Of a stretch of 64,000 nucleotides of DNA, positions 46,638-56,769 are shown piece after piece. Under the pieces are notes generated by a model, which worked only from the letters and a program-made list of their open reading frames with translations, searched no databases and was not told the origin of the DNA. The position numbers and the translations under genes are program-made. How positions within the stretch are numbered: the stretch's first letter is position 1; each line of letters starts with the position of its first letter. Origin of the DNA: Neurospora tetraspora (taxonomy: Eukaryota > Ascomycota > Sordariomycetes > Sordariales > Sordariaceae). The stretch is taken from contig NW_026944383.1 in assembly GCF_033439725.1 (NCBI RefSeq), positions 2,108,001-2,172,000 on the forward strand, read 5' to 3'.

Positions 46638-48265
46638 ATGTCCAACGTCACTCTCACTGATGCCAAAGAACTAGAGACTTGGCTTTGGTCAGTTCGCTAT
46701 GCCATCTCTGCCTTGTTCATCGTCCTGCTCCCAGGACGGCTGTATCAACTTCAACAACGACCAGTCAATGTCAGGTCCAACTCGCGCCAGTATCTCAAAT
46801 TGGTATTTTCCCTTTTCAGTGGCTTGCCTAGATTTGGAGAAAGTGGCAGAGTACTCACACTTTCGTTAGGTCATAACGACTTTGTTCTTCGTCCAACAAC
46901 TTTTTACGGCGTATGTCCTGATATCGAAATCCGCGGTCACTAGTCCGGTTCTAGTAGCACTGCTTTCGGTATGGCCAGCCGGTGCTAATTCGCTACGCCA
47001 TCGAATATGTACAATCCCCGGAAACCAACGAGGACAAAGGTTATCTATTAGTGTTCATTGCCGCCATCGTCTACATTGGTCTTGCAGTAGGTCAAGTATT
47101 TGTCTATTGACCTGTGTAACTGACACTAACATTTCCGTAGCTGTCAACTAGGGCTTACCAACAGGGCTTAAACCGACTACAGGTCATGATTAGAGGTGCC
47201 CTGCTTGGGTTGGTCCATGAACACTCGTTGCTCGCTCGTCATGAGCCATACAGAAAAGGGAAGACAGTGGCCATTGCATCAACAGACGTGAGCGCCCTTG
47301 AAGGTGCCCCAAGAATGCTACATGAGTCTTGGGCCTTGTTAGTCGAGGTGGTTATTGGAAGCGTCCTGCTGGCCAAGCAAGTTGGATGGCTATGGCCGGT
47401 GCCTCATGTTATCATCATCGGTGAGTCTGCTTATCTAAAGTTAGATGTGAAGTAGTGGTGCTGGTCACTTACCTCTCTGTGGCAGTGTGCTCTCGAGTTA
47501 GCAGGTATGTCGCTCGCAATCTCAAAAGTAGCCAGGCTACGTGGAATACTGCAGCACAAGGACGGATCTCCGCGACTTCTACGATGCTGAGCTCCGTCAA
47601 AACCATCAAAATGTTAGGCCTTCAAAGCGTCGTTGGGAAACACATACTTGGGTTGAGAGAAGAAGAGCTCAACAAAGCGACGCGTGTTCGCTGGATCATG
47701 GCGATATACAATGCTAGTGGTATGTCCTCAGTAACCATACTATCCCTCCAGTCCGCCATCAAAATTTCTCCCGTTTCTAACAATTCATCAGCCAACGCCC
47801 TGGGCATGTTCGCCCCAGTCGTCACCATCGTCCTCTTCGCCATCATTGCCACAGCAAACGGGACCACTCTCGACACCAAAACAGCCTGCCCGACGATTGC
47901 CGTCCTCGCCTTAGTGACGCACTCAGCAAACATGGTCATGACCATCATTCCCCAAGCGATAGCGGCCTATGCGAGCTTTGACCGGATTGAGGATTACATC
48001 AAGTCCCAAAAGGCACCTGCAATCAGCCGCTCCCCTCGCCCTGGGCAGCTAGCCGAAGGGACCGAGGTGTCCATCCACGGCTTGACCGTACAGTGGACTC
48101 CAGAAGGCAACCCGACTTTGGAGGACGTCAACATCGAGCTCTCACGGGGTAAAGTAGTTGCTTGTGGTATTATGGCGTGCTTCATTCTTCTTATTTTGCC
48201 TCCCGGCCGTTCTACAACGTCCGTTTTGGGAAGGAGCTAACCATGATCCCACAGAGACGAAGTGT

Positions 48266-48329
48266 TCCTTCCTCAGGAAGGACCAAACACAAGTGAGATG
48301 CTGTCGAGCGTTCCTTCCTTTGGGAAGGA
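48266..48329. repeat. Two similar short hairpins
   Basis: TCCTTCC TCA GGAAGGA at 48266-48282 and TCCTTCC TTTG GGAAGGA at 48312-48329 have identical 7-bp arms and are spaced 46 bp apart, just inside the left edge of the inserted segment. Confidence 0.85.
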
Positions 48330-48339
48330 TGGAAAAATC

Positions 48340-48446
48340 TGCTGCTGTTGCTGCTGCTGGCGCTGCTGGATCTTTTACCCTCCTTCTTGGTTGCTCTCAG
48401 CTTTGCATCTATTCTCTCAGCAGCGCCAACAGCAGCAACAGCAGCA
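48340..48446. repeat. 29-bp inverted repeat (CTG/CAG-rich), one mismatch
   Basis: The arms are 48340-48368 (CTG-rich) and 48418-48446 (CAG-rich), with 28 of 29 positions complementary and a 49-nt loop. It would fold as a strong hairpin in DNA or RNA. The (CTG)n composition helps, but the interrupted triplets match in order, so it is more than two unrelated triplet runs. Confidence 0.85.
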
Positions 48447-48449
48447 ACC

Positions 48450-48734
48450 ATGGTAGCGACAACGAGAGCAAAGGCGGCTGTAGCTATGAGCAGCTACGAC
48501 GACGACCCCTCAGAGGCCACCTCCCATGACGATGTATCAGACACTAGCGACGAGGACGACTTGTCGGACATGGACATCAGCGACGAGGACGACTTGTCGG
48601 ACATGGACTTCAGCGATGACAACGACGAAGATACCAGCCCTGAGTCACATACCAGCCCTGAGTCACTGTATACTTTTAAAGCATACGGCGCCTATTCTAC
48701 CATGGCTGCTGGCCGCAAATTGCAAATTTCTTAA
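48450..48734 (+). CDS. Acidic short open frame upstream of, and in frame with, the GIY-YIG-like gene
   Basis: From ATG 48450 to TAA 48732-48734 it encodes about 94 residues: MVATTRAKAAVAMSSYDDD, then acidic repeats (DEDDLSDMDISDEDDLSDMD) and SPESHTSPESL. The same frame continues open after the TAA straight through the GIY-YIG-like gene to 50051. This may once have been the N-terminus of that protein. No phase-compatible intron that removes the stop was found. It could also be a separate small protein or an upstream ORF. Confidence 0.4.
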   Translation: MVATTRAKAAVAMSSYDDDPSEATSHDDVSDTSDEDDLSDMDISDEDDLSDMDFSDDNDEDTSPESHTSPESLYTFKAYGAYSTMAAGRKLQIS

Positions 48735-48767
48735 GCGTTGCCTTCGGTACAGAAACTGGTTGAAACT

Positions 48768-50051
48768 ATGTTGAGCTTAGAGTTACAATGGGCACCCGGG
48801 TTTTGTTCATTACTCAACGCTCCCAATCCTCCCAAGTTGAATACACAGCCCCCTCCAACTCCCACCACGCCTGACTCCCACGCCGACCCTACTCCTGCCG
48901 CTGGCTCTGCCCCTCCTACCGCCGGCCCTGGCCCCTCCGATGTTGTCTCTGTCGCGGACGATAACGAGCCCGAGCCCAGCCCCTCTGATCGCAAGGGCAA
49001 GAGCAAGAGCACGAAGAAGGAGGAGGAGAACAAGCATCGCGGTGTCCTTCCTTCGATTCGCGTCAATGCCCTTACATCCTTACCTGAGTTCTCATCCCAC
49101 GACAACTATGCTTGGGCAGTTTACCTTTTGATCCTCCAATGCGACGGACAATTACCCTTAGTTTATGTTGGTTCGGGCACACACAGGGCAATAGGCGTAC
49201 ACCACAGGTTCAACAACTATAGCCAAGGGGAGGGTTTTTCGAGGTATACCGTCGCAGCCATCGCAAAAGGCTACACCCTCACCCATAAAAAAATATTGGT
49301 AAAAACACCATGTCCATTACCAGCTCGTCTCTTCAACCCAGCTCGCGCCCTATTCCATATCCTGGAGGCTGCTATATCATTCAGCCTATATGCCTACAAA
49401 AACAGAGGCATCGTCGACCCTACGCTTACAACTACCCAATGGGCTTCGTTAATCCCATACGGAGGATTATGTTCCCATCCGGCTTGGAGCGAAGGTTTGA
49501 AATTACCCTCAGTATATTCGTCTGGCCTCGTAGGAGCCGAACTCGAAGCCGCCATACGTCTCACAGAGGAACGTGCTAGGGAAGCCAAAGCCCAATACAA
49601 GAAAGAGAAGTGGGCGGCATATACCGATGAACAGAAAGCGGAAATATACGCCAACCGAAGAGTACATCGCCAATACCTGAAGGAATTCGACCCAGCAGGG
49701 TATACAGAGCTTCTCGCGCAAGACAGAGCATTTCAGCGTGATGCTCAAGGTTCTAGGGAGAGAAGGGCTAGGATTAAACAAGACCCAATCAGACACAAAG
49801 CATATAAGGAGAAAGAGAAGGCCAGGTATCGGAGGCGGCGGCTTCAAATGCTTGCAAAAGATAAGGCGATCAGGGCGGATTCCGTTACACATGCTCAACA
49901 CAAGGCGAAGAAAAGGGCTGAACACGAGGCGAAGATGGACAGACTCAAGGAGGACCCCGCGGCACACGCTGCATACAGAGCGAGGAAGGCTGAGGCGGCC
50001 AAGAGATATAAAGACAAGAAGAAGATGGAGAAGGAGAAGATACAGGAATGA
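48768..50051 (+). CDS. GIY-YIG-like nuclease-domain protein with basic repeat tail
   Basis: The first ATG in the frame is at 48768, giving 427 residues. The N-terminal 100 residues are Pro/Ala/Ser-rich and then lysine-rich. At about residues 128-210 there is a GIY-YIG-like segment: LPLVYVGSGTHRAIGVHHRF (YVG in place of YIG, with a following Arg), TVAAIAKGYTLTHKKIL, and FHILEAAISFSLYAYKNRG, whose Glu fits the metal-binding residue. The C-terminal half consists of charged helical repeats (EKWAAYTDEQKAEIYANRR, IRHKAYKEKEKARYRRRR, AAHAAYRARKAEAAKRYKDK), probably nucleic-acid binding. GIY-YIG domains cleave DNA in homing enzymes and repair proteins. Similar free-standing genes occur in filamentous fungi, and activity is unproven. 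The gene sits inside the broken ABC transporter, so it may have arrived with, or caused, that rearrangement. Confidence 0.6.
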   Translation: MLSLELQWAPGFCSLLNAPNPPKLNTQPPPTPTTPDSHADPTPAAGSAPPTAGPGPSDVVSVADDNEPEPSPSDRKGKSKSTKKEEENKHRGVLPSIRVNALTSLPEFSSHDNYAWAVYLLILQCDGQLPLVYVGSGTHRAIGVHHRFNNYSQGEGFSRYTVAAIAKGYTLTHKKILVKTPCPLPARLFNPARALFHILEAAISFSLYAYKNRGIVDPTLTTTQWASLIPYGGLCSHPAWSEGLKLPSVYSSGLVGAELEAAIRLTEERAREAKAQYKKEKWAAYTDEQKAEIYANRRVHRQYLKEFDPAGYTELLAQDRAFQRDAQGSRERRARIKQDPIRHKAYKEKEKARYRRRRLQMLAKDKAIRADSVTHAQHKAKKRAEHEAKMDRLKEDPAAHAAYRARKAEAAKRYKDKKKMEKEKIQE

Positions 50052-50192
50052 TGGTTTGGTTGATTATGGAATGGAGAAGTGTGGATCGTATTGTTGATAT
50101 GAGTGGTTGTGTGTTACGTCTTCCTTTTCTTTCTTATTCTTTTGTTTTTTTCTTTTTCCTTTTTCCTTTGTGTCCTCTTTTGGGATTTGAGC

Positions 50193-50269
50193 CCGTCGAG
50201 TCTTTTGCCAGTCATGGCCAACAACACCACAACAACATCAATATCAACTCCATCGGCATCAGCTACCTC
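50193..50269 (+). repeat. 77-bp partial copy of the ammonium-transporter gene start
   Basis: It matches 53667-53743 at 74 of 77 positions. It includes 21 bp of leader (CCGTCGAGTCTTTTGCCAGTC), the ATG and about 18 codons. It is in direct orientation about 3.47 kb upstream of the original and lies at the right edge of the inserted segment. This is unlikely to be chance and looks like captured filler DNA. Confidence 0.95.
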
Positions 50270-52327
50270 CTAGTATTCTCCAACGCCGGGCCCTGAACAT
50301 CCTGCTAATGGTAGTTTGTACGGCATCGTATTCCTTCTTCATCACTTTCCCCCAGTACTGGGTCAAGTGGTGGACTCAGAATGACGAGCTCGATTCGTCC
50401 AGCAAGAGAGGCACTCTCTTCTACGCGCTAGGCTATGCCCTCCTATACCTGATGGCTTGGATATCTACGAATGGCACGATGCTGTCGACTGTCTTTCGAA
50501 TTGCGCCGACGTCCGGGTTGGCTCATCATCGGAGTCTTTTGCACACCATCATGCACGCACCTCTCCTCTACTTCTCCGCGGCAGACACAAGCGTTCTCCT
50601 GAACTATTTCAGCCAAGACATACAGCTTGTGGACAAAACGCTTGCGCCAGCTGTCATGGCCTTCGCCACTCAAGTGTTCAAGATGATCGTGCAAGCGTCT
50701 CTGCTATTGGCTGCTCAACCCATCATGGCCGTCACCCTTCCCATCTGTGCCGCCGTCGTGTACGCAATCTACAAGGTTTACCTGCGCACTTCGCGCCAGC
50801 TCCGGCTCCTTGAGCTCGAGAGTCGGGCGGCTGTGAACTCGTCTCTCCTGGAAACCGTCCAGGGTATCGAGACAATCCGGGCATTTGGCTGGCAAACCGA
50901 AGTCGCGGTGGAAAACATCCATGTCGTCGACCTAAGCCAGCGTCCTTTTTACCTGTTGCTCTGTCTTAACAGGTGGCTCAACGTCGTTCTCGATCTTCTC
51001 GTTGCGGGTGTAGCCGTCGGCACGATTCTTCTCGCGGTCAGCTTGAAGGGCACGGTGACAGGAGGCCAGGTTGGCGTGGCCCTTTCGGTCATTATCGTTG
51101 CCAATGCCACTCTCCTGAGCTTGGTGCATTCGTGGACGAACCTGGAGGTCTCCCTCGGGGCTATCTCGCGGTTGAAGAGCGTAGAGGAAGATACACCACA
51201 AGAGCCGGTCTCCATCCCCTGGCCTGGCCACATTAGTCCAAACCCCAGACCCTTTACCGGATGGCCCTCACCTTATCTTTATGGTAGCCGGCCCGGACTA
51301 ATTCGGTTTGAAGGAGTCTCTGCATCATATACGAGCAATGGCCCCTTGGAATTCCAGGATTTCAACCTCGAAATTGCCTCTGGCCAAGTGGTTGTCATAT
51401 GCGGACGGACAGGAAGCGGGAAAAGTTCCATACTCCTTGCGATGCTTCGCCTCATTAATATCCGCGACGGGACACTCTGCATAGAGAACCAGGACATTCG
51501 TCAAGCCCCTCTGCATATCGTCCGGGAAACGGCCTTTATCACAGTTACCCAGGACCCGTTCCACTTGCCTGACGCACCCCTCCGCTTCAACCTTGACCCA
51601 ACATGCCTACCCCCCGACGACTCGCTGATATCAGTCCTTCAAATGCTCGATTATGGTCCCATCTTCCGTCATCGTCGTCATCGTCCTTCTCCTCCTTCTC
51701 CTCCTCCAACAGTCACCCAGAACCAGAACTCCCACCGCCGTCAAAAAACCACCACCACCACCACCACCACCACTCATCAACGAAACCACTCCCCTCCTCC
51801 TCGACAACAACAACACCAACACCATGACCAGCCCCAACACCACGAATCCCTCTCCAAACTCTCACCACCCAATCCTCGACCTCCCCCTCTCCCACCTCCC
51901 CACCCTCTCGACCGGCCACCTCCAACTCCTCTCCCTCTGCCGCGCCATCATCAAAGCCCGACACATGCGCATCACAGCCCAAGCCGCCGCAGACGAAGAA
52001 TACAGACGCGATATGGCCGGTGATCCAGATTTCTGCTCATCTGCTTCTTCCGCACCAGGTTTCCGTAACCCAGATCTCGTGCAGCCGATTCTTTTGCTAG
52101 ATGAAATCACAGCTTCGTTAGATGAGAAAACAGAACAAAAAGTGCTAGAGGTGCTAAAAAGGGAGTTTGTAGAGAATAAATATACGGTTTTGATGGTCAC
52201 GCATAGGTTGGAGGCGGTCAGGGGGGCTTTGTTAAGGGGGAGGGTGGGGGATTTGGTGGTGAGTATGGAGGGGGGGAGGGTAGTGGGGGTTGAGAAGGTG
52301 GGCGACGGCGTTAGGGAGGAAGGTTAA

Positions 52328-53687
52328 GGGTAGGAAGTAGCGATGTTCACTCTCGTCAGACTCTCAGAGGGCTGAGAGGGAGAGATTCGGGTGGAAGAGA
52401 TCGCATGGAGGGGGCAATGGCTGTGTAGGGTGGGCGGTCCTGCTTGCTTGAGCTCGGTTTATTCTTGTCAGCACAAAATGTGGAAAGAACGATCGATGGG
52501 TGATGTTGCTTTGGATTTTGGACGTTTTGGGTTCATCTCCATCCGAGGAAGGTACATCCAAGATATTTTCACAGAGCGTTTCGATTATTAGAATGGGATT
52601 GCTATTCTGCACCTTCCTGTTGTTGCCCAGTCACAACGGCAGGGGGAAGAAGGCAGTCGCAAGCCGAGCTGTCATGGTCAGGCAATGGTCAGAATTGGAC
52701 CATACTGGGTCTTTCCCACCATATTCTTCCCGTTCTTCTCCTCGCCACTGCATCGTCATCGATCCCTTCGACAAGTTTACCTCTTTCCCGACCCCCTCAC
52801 CATTTTCCTTTCCCCGTCAAACGCAATTCGAACCAAAGTCGAATACACTCATTCAGATTAGACGTTGTACTTCCCAAATCCGTGCGACTTTTCACATTTT
52901 ACTTATACCTAACTTTCATCCATCACGCAGCTCAACATCGATCGATCCATCACGCGCCCAAGTCGAAACCATCAAAGTAGCGTAACGTAGCAGCCCGTCA
53001 ACCTATTGCGGCGCGTCTAGAAAAGCTCCGGAGAATGCCAAATGACAAAAACCTTAACCGAACGGCAAGCATGTTATGTAACCAAACCAGGGTCTCATAA
53101 CGCGAGGGAGAGAAGAAGCAAACACGGCCCGGGACAACAACATACGGTATGGGTTCAAAGTACAAGCGCATGTTCGGTATGTATAATAACTTCCCTGTCC
53201 CGCCCTGTCCCGCCCTGTCCCGACCGACTGTTTGGGACCTACCGCTTCTTTCTTTTTTCTCGAAAGATTCTTTGAGTGTCAGAAGTGCTATGTAGGGAGG
53301 CCTGTTGCATTCCCTATGTTTAATACCTACCGACCGATTGCTCTTTGGTAATACCTAGTTCTTTTCTGCGTTCGAACGAGGTCTTTGTCTGTCTGCCGAC
53401 ACAGTCTTTTTGATTAGGAAGAGGGCAAGTTCCGCTTCTTATGTCACATCATGCAGGCTGCATTTGGTGGTTGCCTGTATCCCTTTCGTTTAAGGATGAT
53501 TTTTCTTGTCGGGCTGGCCCGGGGTTTGGGTTCAGTTGTTTGTTGGTTGAACACTGATGTTCCAAAAAAGATATCACTGCCATCGATCTAGTGATTGATC
53601 CCCTCCGGTTTTTGTTCTTACGGACTTAACCCGAAAGTTGACTGATCGACTTGACCGACCGACCGACCGTCGAGTCTTTTGCCAGTC
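52328..53687 (+). promoter_or_regulatory. Ammonium-transporter upstream region
   Basis: 1.36 kb between the ABC remnant and the transporter ATG. Decamer repeats CCTGTCCCGC occur three times near 53190-53220, and a GACC tetranucleotide run lies just upstream of the ATG (53652-53668). GATA-core sites are present (for example GATATT near 52561 and GATATC near 53569). NIT2-type GATA factors control nitrogen genes in Neurospora, so control by nitrogen supply is plausible, but these sites are too common to prove it. Confidence 0.35.
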
Positions 53688-55378
53688 ATGGCCAACAACA
53701 CCACATCAACATCAACATCAACTCGATCGGCATCAGCTACCTCATCCGCCGCCGCACACTCAGTTACATCTACCTCTCCCCCAAGCAGCAATGGCACAAA
53801 CACCCTCTACCACGACGGCGACATCGCCTTCCTCATCCTCTGCACCGCCCTGGTTCTGCTCATGATCCCCGGCGTCGGCTTCTTCTACTCCGGTCTCTCA
53901 CGACGCAAATCCGCCCTCTCCCTAATCTTCACCTCCATCCTCGCCTGCGCCGTCACCTCGATCCAGTGGTTCATCTGGGGTTTCTCCCTCTCCTTTTCTC
54001 GCAACGTCGCATCCTCGGGTTTCATCGGCACCTTATCCAACGCTTTTTTTATTGGTATTCTCGACCAACCCCTTGTCGAGAATCCGCACAAGATCCCCGA
54101 TTTGCTTTTTGCTCTCTACCAGAGCTTGTTCAGCGCCATCGCCGTGGTCCTGGCCGCCGGCGCCGCGGCCGAGAGGGGCCGCCTCTTGCCCTGCGCAGTG
54201 TTCATGTTCGTCTGGGTCACTCTTGTTTATGATCCCGTCGCGTGCTGGACGTGGAACCCCCATGGGCAGGGCGGCTGGGCTTATGCCATGGGCGTCCTGG
54301 ATTTCGCCGGCGGCACCCCTGTCCACGTGGTGGGCGGGTGCGCAAGCCTGGCGTATTCGATGGTGCTGGGCAAGAGAAGGGGGCATGGCACGCACGAGCT
54401 GAATTATAGACCGCATAATGTGGCCAGTGTCGTCATTGGGACCGTTTTCATGTGGGTCGGGTGGTTCGGGTTCAACGCCGGGAGCGCGCTGGCGGCGAAT
54501 CTGAGGGCCGTGGTAGCGGCGGCGACGACGAACCTGGCAGCGTGTGTTGGGGGAATAACGTGGTGCGTGCTGGATTGGAGGTTAGAGAGGAAATGGTCGG
54601 CTGTTGGGTTTTGTTCAGGGGTGGTGGCTGGGTTGATTGCTATTACGCCGGGGAGTGGTGAGTTTTTCCCCCCTTCTTTCTTTTTTCTTTCTCTTGAGAG
54701 AAGGACTATGTTTTACTGACGAGTGACGATTTAGGATACGTCCCCGTCTGGGCAGCCGTCCCGTTCGGTATCCTCGGAGCCGGGCTGGCCAACTACGGCA
54801 CCAAGATCAAGTTCCTCTGCAACATTGACGACGCCCTCGACACCTTTGCCGTCCACGCTGTTGCCGGCCTGGTCGGCAACATCCTCACCGGCATCTTTGC
54901 GTCCAAAGACATCACCCACCTAGACGGCGTCACGAACATTGACGGCGGCTGGCTCGACCACAACTGGAAGCAGATTATCTTCCAGCTAGCAGGCTCGTTC
55001 GCTGGCGGAGTATACTCCTTTGTCATGACGGCTCTGATTGTGTTCGCACTGGACCACATCCCGGGCCTCAGCCTGAGGGTGTCGGAGGCGGCAGAGGTGA
55101 TGGGCATAGATGATTCCGAGATTGGCGAGTTTGCGTACGACTACGTGGAACTGATGAGGGAAGTGGGCATTGATGGGGGAGGAGCAGGAAGCATCATGGA
55201 TGGCGTCGGCGAGACGGGGAGTATGTTCTCGAATACGCAGCTGAGACAGCAGCCGCAGCAGGTTGCGAGGAGTGCGAGTCCTACGGCGGCGGCTGGTGCA
55301 ACAAGGGTATTCACAAGAGAGGATACGAAGGATTCGGGGGTTGTGTTTGGTGGTGGACAGACTTCGTTTTATCAGTAA
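53688..55378 (+). CDS. Ammonium transporter (Amt/Mep family)
   Basis: Two exons (53688-54657 and 54735-55378) joined in phase give 537 residues. After a Ser/Thr-rich N-terminal leader (about 40 residues) come the 11 membrane segments of the family. These include GVGFFYSGLSRRKSALS, LYQSLFSAIAVVLAAGAAAERGRL and the conserved Asp in YDPVACWTWNP. The twin pore histidines are in DFAGGTPVHVVGGCASLA and DTFAVHAVAGLVGNILTGI. All key pore residues are present, so it should move ammonium across the plasma membrane. The C-terminal cytoplasmic tail (about 110 residues) starts with the DDSEIGEFAYDY motif used in trimer gating in Amt/Mep proteins and ends in a Gln/Ala/Ser-rich stretch. The gene is intact. 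A 77-bp copy of its start lies 3.47 kb upstream in the broken ABC gene. Which of the fungal Mep paralogues it is cannot be settled here. Confidence 0.95.
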
Positions 55379-56176
55379 CCGTTCTGGAGTTTTGGAACTG
55401 AAAATGAGAGTGGATCTGTGACTTGGTGTTTTGAAATGGGCAGCTTTTTGGTTGTGGGAAGGGAGTCATAATCTTTGTCATCTCCAACTGGACATATTTC
55501 ATTTGTATCTACCTAAACACTGATAATGTTAATCATGACGATAAGACCCCCTTCTGCTTCAATGACCGATGGAAGTCCTCGCTGTCACCGTGATGAACAC
55601 CTGCAGCTTTCCTGTCCGGTCGTTGTCCGCATCGTTCCTTCCTCACCTTTCCACCACCCACGTGCGGATGTCCCTTCCTCCTTCCTCTTTGACCTCCCCC
55701 CGCCCCCTCCCCCAATCTCCCAAGACCGATAACCTAACACGTCCCACTACTTCCCAATCTAGCAAGTACTCCCATTGCCCGCAAATAAGTACCACTTGCC
55801 TTCTCCATTCCCAACAGTAGCAGTCCCGGTTAAGAATTGAAGTCGCTCATGGTGCAGCGGTATGAAGCGTCGGCATGTGCAAGTTATCTCCCTCCCCAGC
55901 TCCACGTTCAATTCCCAATGGAACCTCACTCGTTCTATATACGGTTGAGCATTCGACGGACAACCTCAACGTTCGCATGATGAATACGTATCGTTTCACA
56001 GAAGGAACCTGTGTATACCATATATATGGGAACCGATGACTGGAAAATCTTTCGATCTGACTTCCGAGAGCGTTTGGAAGTTGTCTGTCTGTCTGTTTGA
56101 CTTTGTTCGGCGAGAAAGATGCAAATGAGGACGGGAGTGCTGATGATCAATGGTGTTTTCCAGATCTTCCAACTCC

Positions 56177-56218
<42 letters not shown>

Positions 56219-56676
56219 TGGCCTGGACTTGTTGATCTGCCTATGCACCTATCCATCGGATAATATGTTTTGGTTCTTTTGTGTGTGTCTGAGGCATGGA
56301 AGAATATAATGGGTGCGTGGAGGACTCCCGTCGGTGATAGTGCGAGGTGCATTAATGTTTCTGAATGTTGTGTTTGTTGGTCATCAGCCACACAACAACT
56401 GGGCGAACTTCACTCGCCCTTTTTAGGTGAATCAAAACGGTGATTCGCACCACCAAACTAAATGGGTGATATTTGGAAGCTGATAAAGAAGTAAGTTAAA
56501 GAATTATTGGGTGATGTTAGGAAAATAATTAGTCTAGAGGATGAATACAGTGAGTGGGAGGTGGGAGGACAATGGAAGTGGGAGAAGGGGGATGGATGAT
56601 GGCGAAGGTATCGGAAAAAGAGAAAGCTGAATGGAAATATAGGCACTACATTGCAATCAGATCTTGAACAATCACA
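55379..56676. other. Intergenic between ammonium transporter and tRNA-His
   Basis: It contains an uninterrupted run of about 38 T near 56179-56217. A GGGCGA..TCGCCC hairpin followed by TTTTT lies at about 56402-56425. No coding stretch is supported. A tRNA-like A box near 55850 was examined and rejected. Confidence 0.45.
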
Positions 56677-56769
56677 GGGATTGTAGTATAGTGGTCAGTA
56701 CTTCTCGTTGTGGTCGATTCGACATACAACGAATCCGAGAGGACCCCGGTTCGATTCCGGGCAATCCCA
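56677..56769 (+). tRNA. tRNA-His (anticodon GTG) with intron
   Basis: The acceptor GGGATTG pairs fully with CAATCCC, and the discriminator is A. The T-arm CCCGG/CCGGG flanks TTCGATT. The anticodon stem TCTCG (56703-56707) pairs with CGAGA (56736-56740), and GTG is at 56710-56712. A 21-nt intron (56714-56734) follows position 37. The base before the acceptor is A, so the extra 5' G of mature tRNA-His must be added after transcription, as is usual in eukaryotes. A T-run follows for Pol III termination. Confidence 0.96.

Larger units (their letters stand above)
48255..50272 (+). other. About 2-kb foreign segment replacing ABC transporter NBD1
   Basis: The left edge is at, or within a few bases of, the 3' splice site (CCCACAG ending 48254) of a normal ABC intron. 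The right edge is between the ammonium-transporter fragment (ending about 50269) and the resumption of TMD2 (about 50285). Inside are two small hairpins, a 29-bp inverted repeat, an acidic open frame, a GIY-YIG-like gene, a T-rich stretch and the 77-bp fragment. No terminal inverted repeats or target duplication were found. It could be an insertion plus deletion, or a replacement during break repair. Confidence 0.7.
46638..52327 (+). pseudogene. Decayed ABCC-type (MRP-like) multidrug transporter
   Basis: Fragments lie in ABCC order. The N-terminal membrane part (46638-46802, then from 46870) ends in TSPVLVALLS and jumps straight to QPVLIRYAIEYVQS of transmembrane domain 1, so the rest of TMD0 and the linker (roughly 200 residues) is missing and the frame changes. 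TMD1 follows in exons ending near 47086, then 47141-47420, 47486-47719 and 47792-48166, all with good introns. It stops at SRGKVVAC, just before where NBD1's Walker A should be. A canonical intron (48167-48254) is followed by foreign sequence. TMD2 resumes at about 50285 (NILLMVVCTASYSFF), then NBD2: Walker A CGRTGSGKSS, Q-loop TVTQDPF, a low-complexity insertion with another frame change, signature LSTGHLQLLSLCRA, Walker B PILLLDEITASLD, H-loop VTHR. With no NBD1 it cannot be a normal transporter. Confidence 0.85.

Noticed and set aside
55848-55925. tRNA-like sequence with a good A box (TGGTGCAGCGG) and near B box (CGTTCAATTCC)
   Set aside because: Neither the T-stem nor the acceptor stem pairs, and no anticodon arm can be drawn. 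It is probably chance or a very old remnant.
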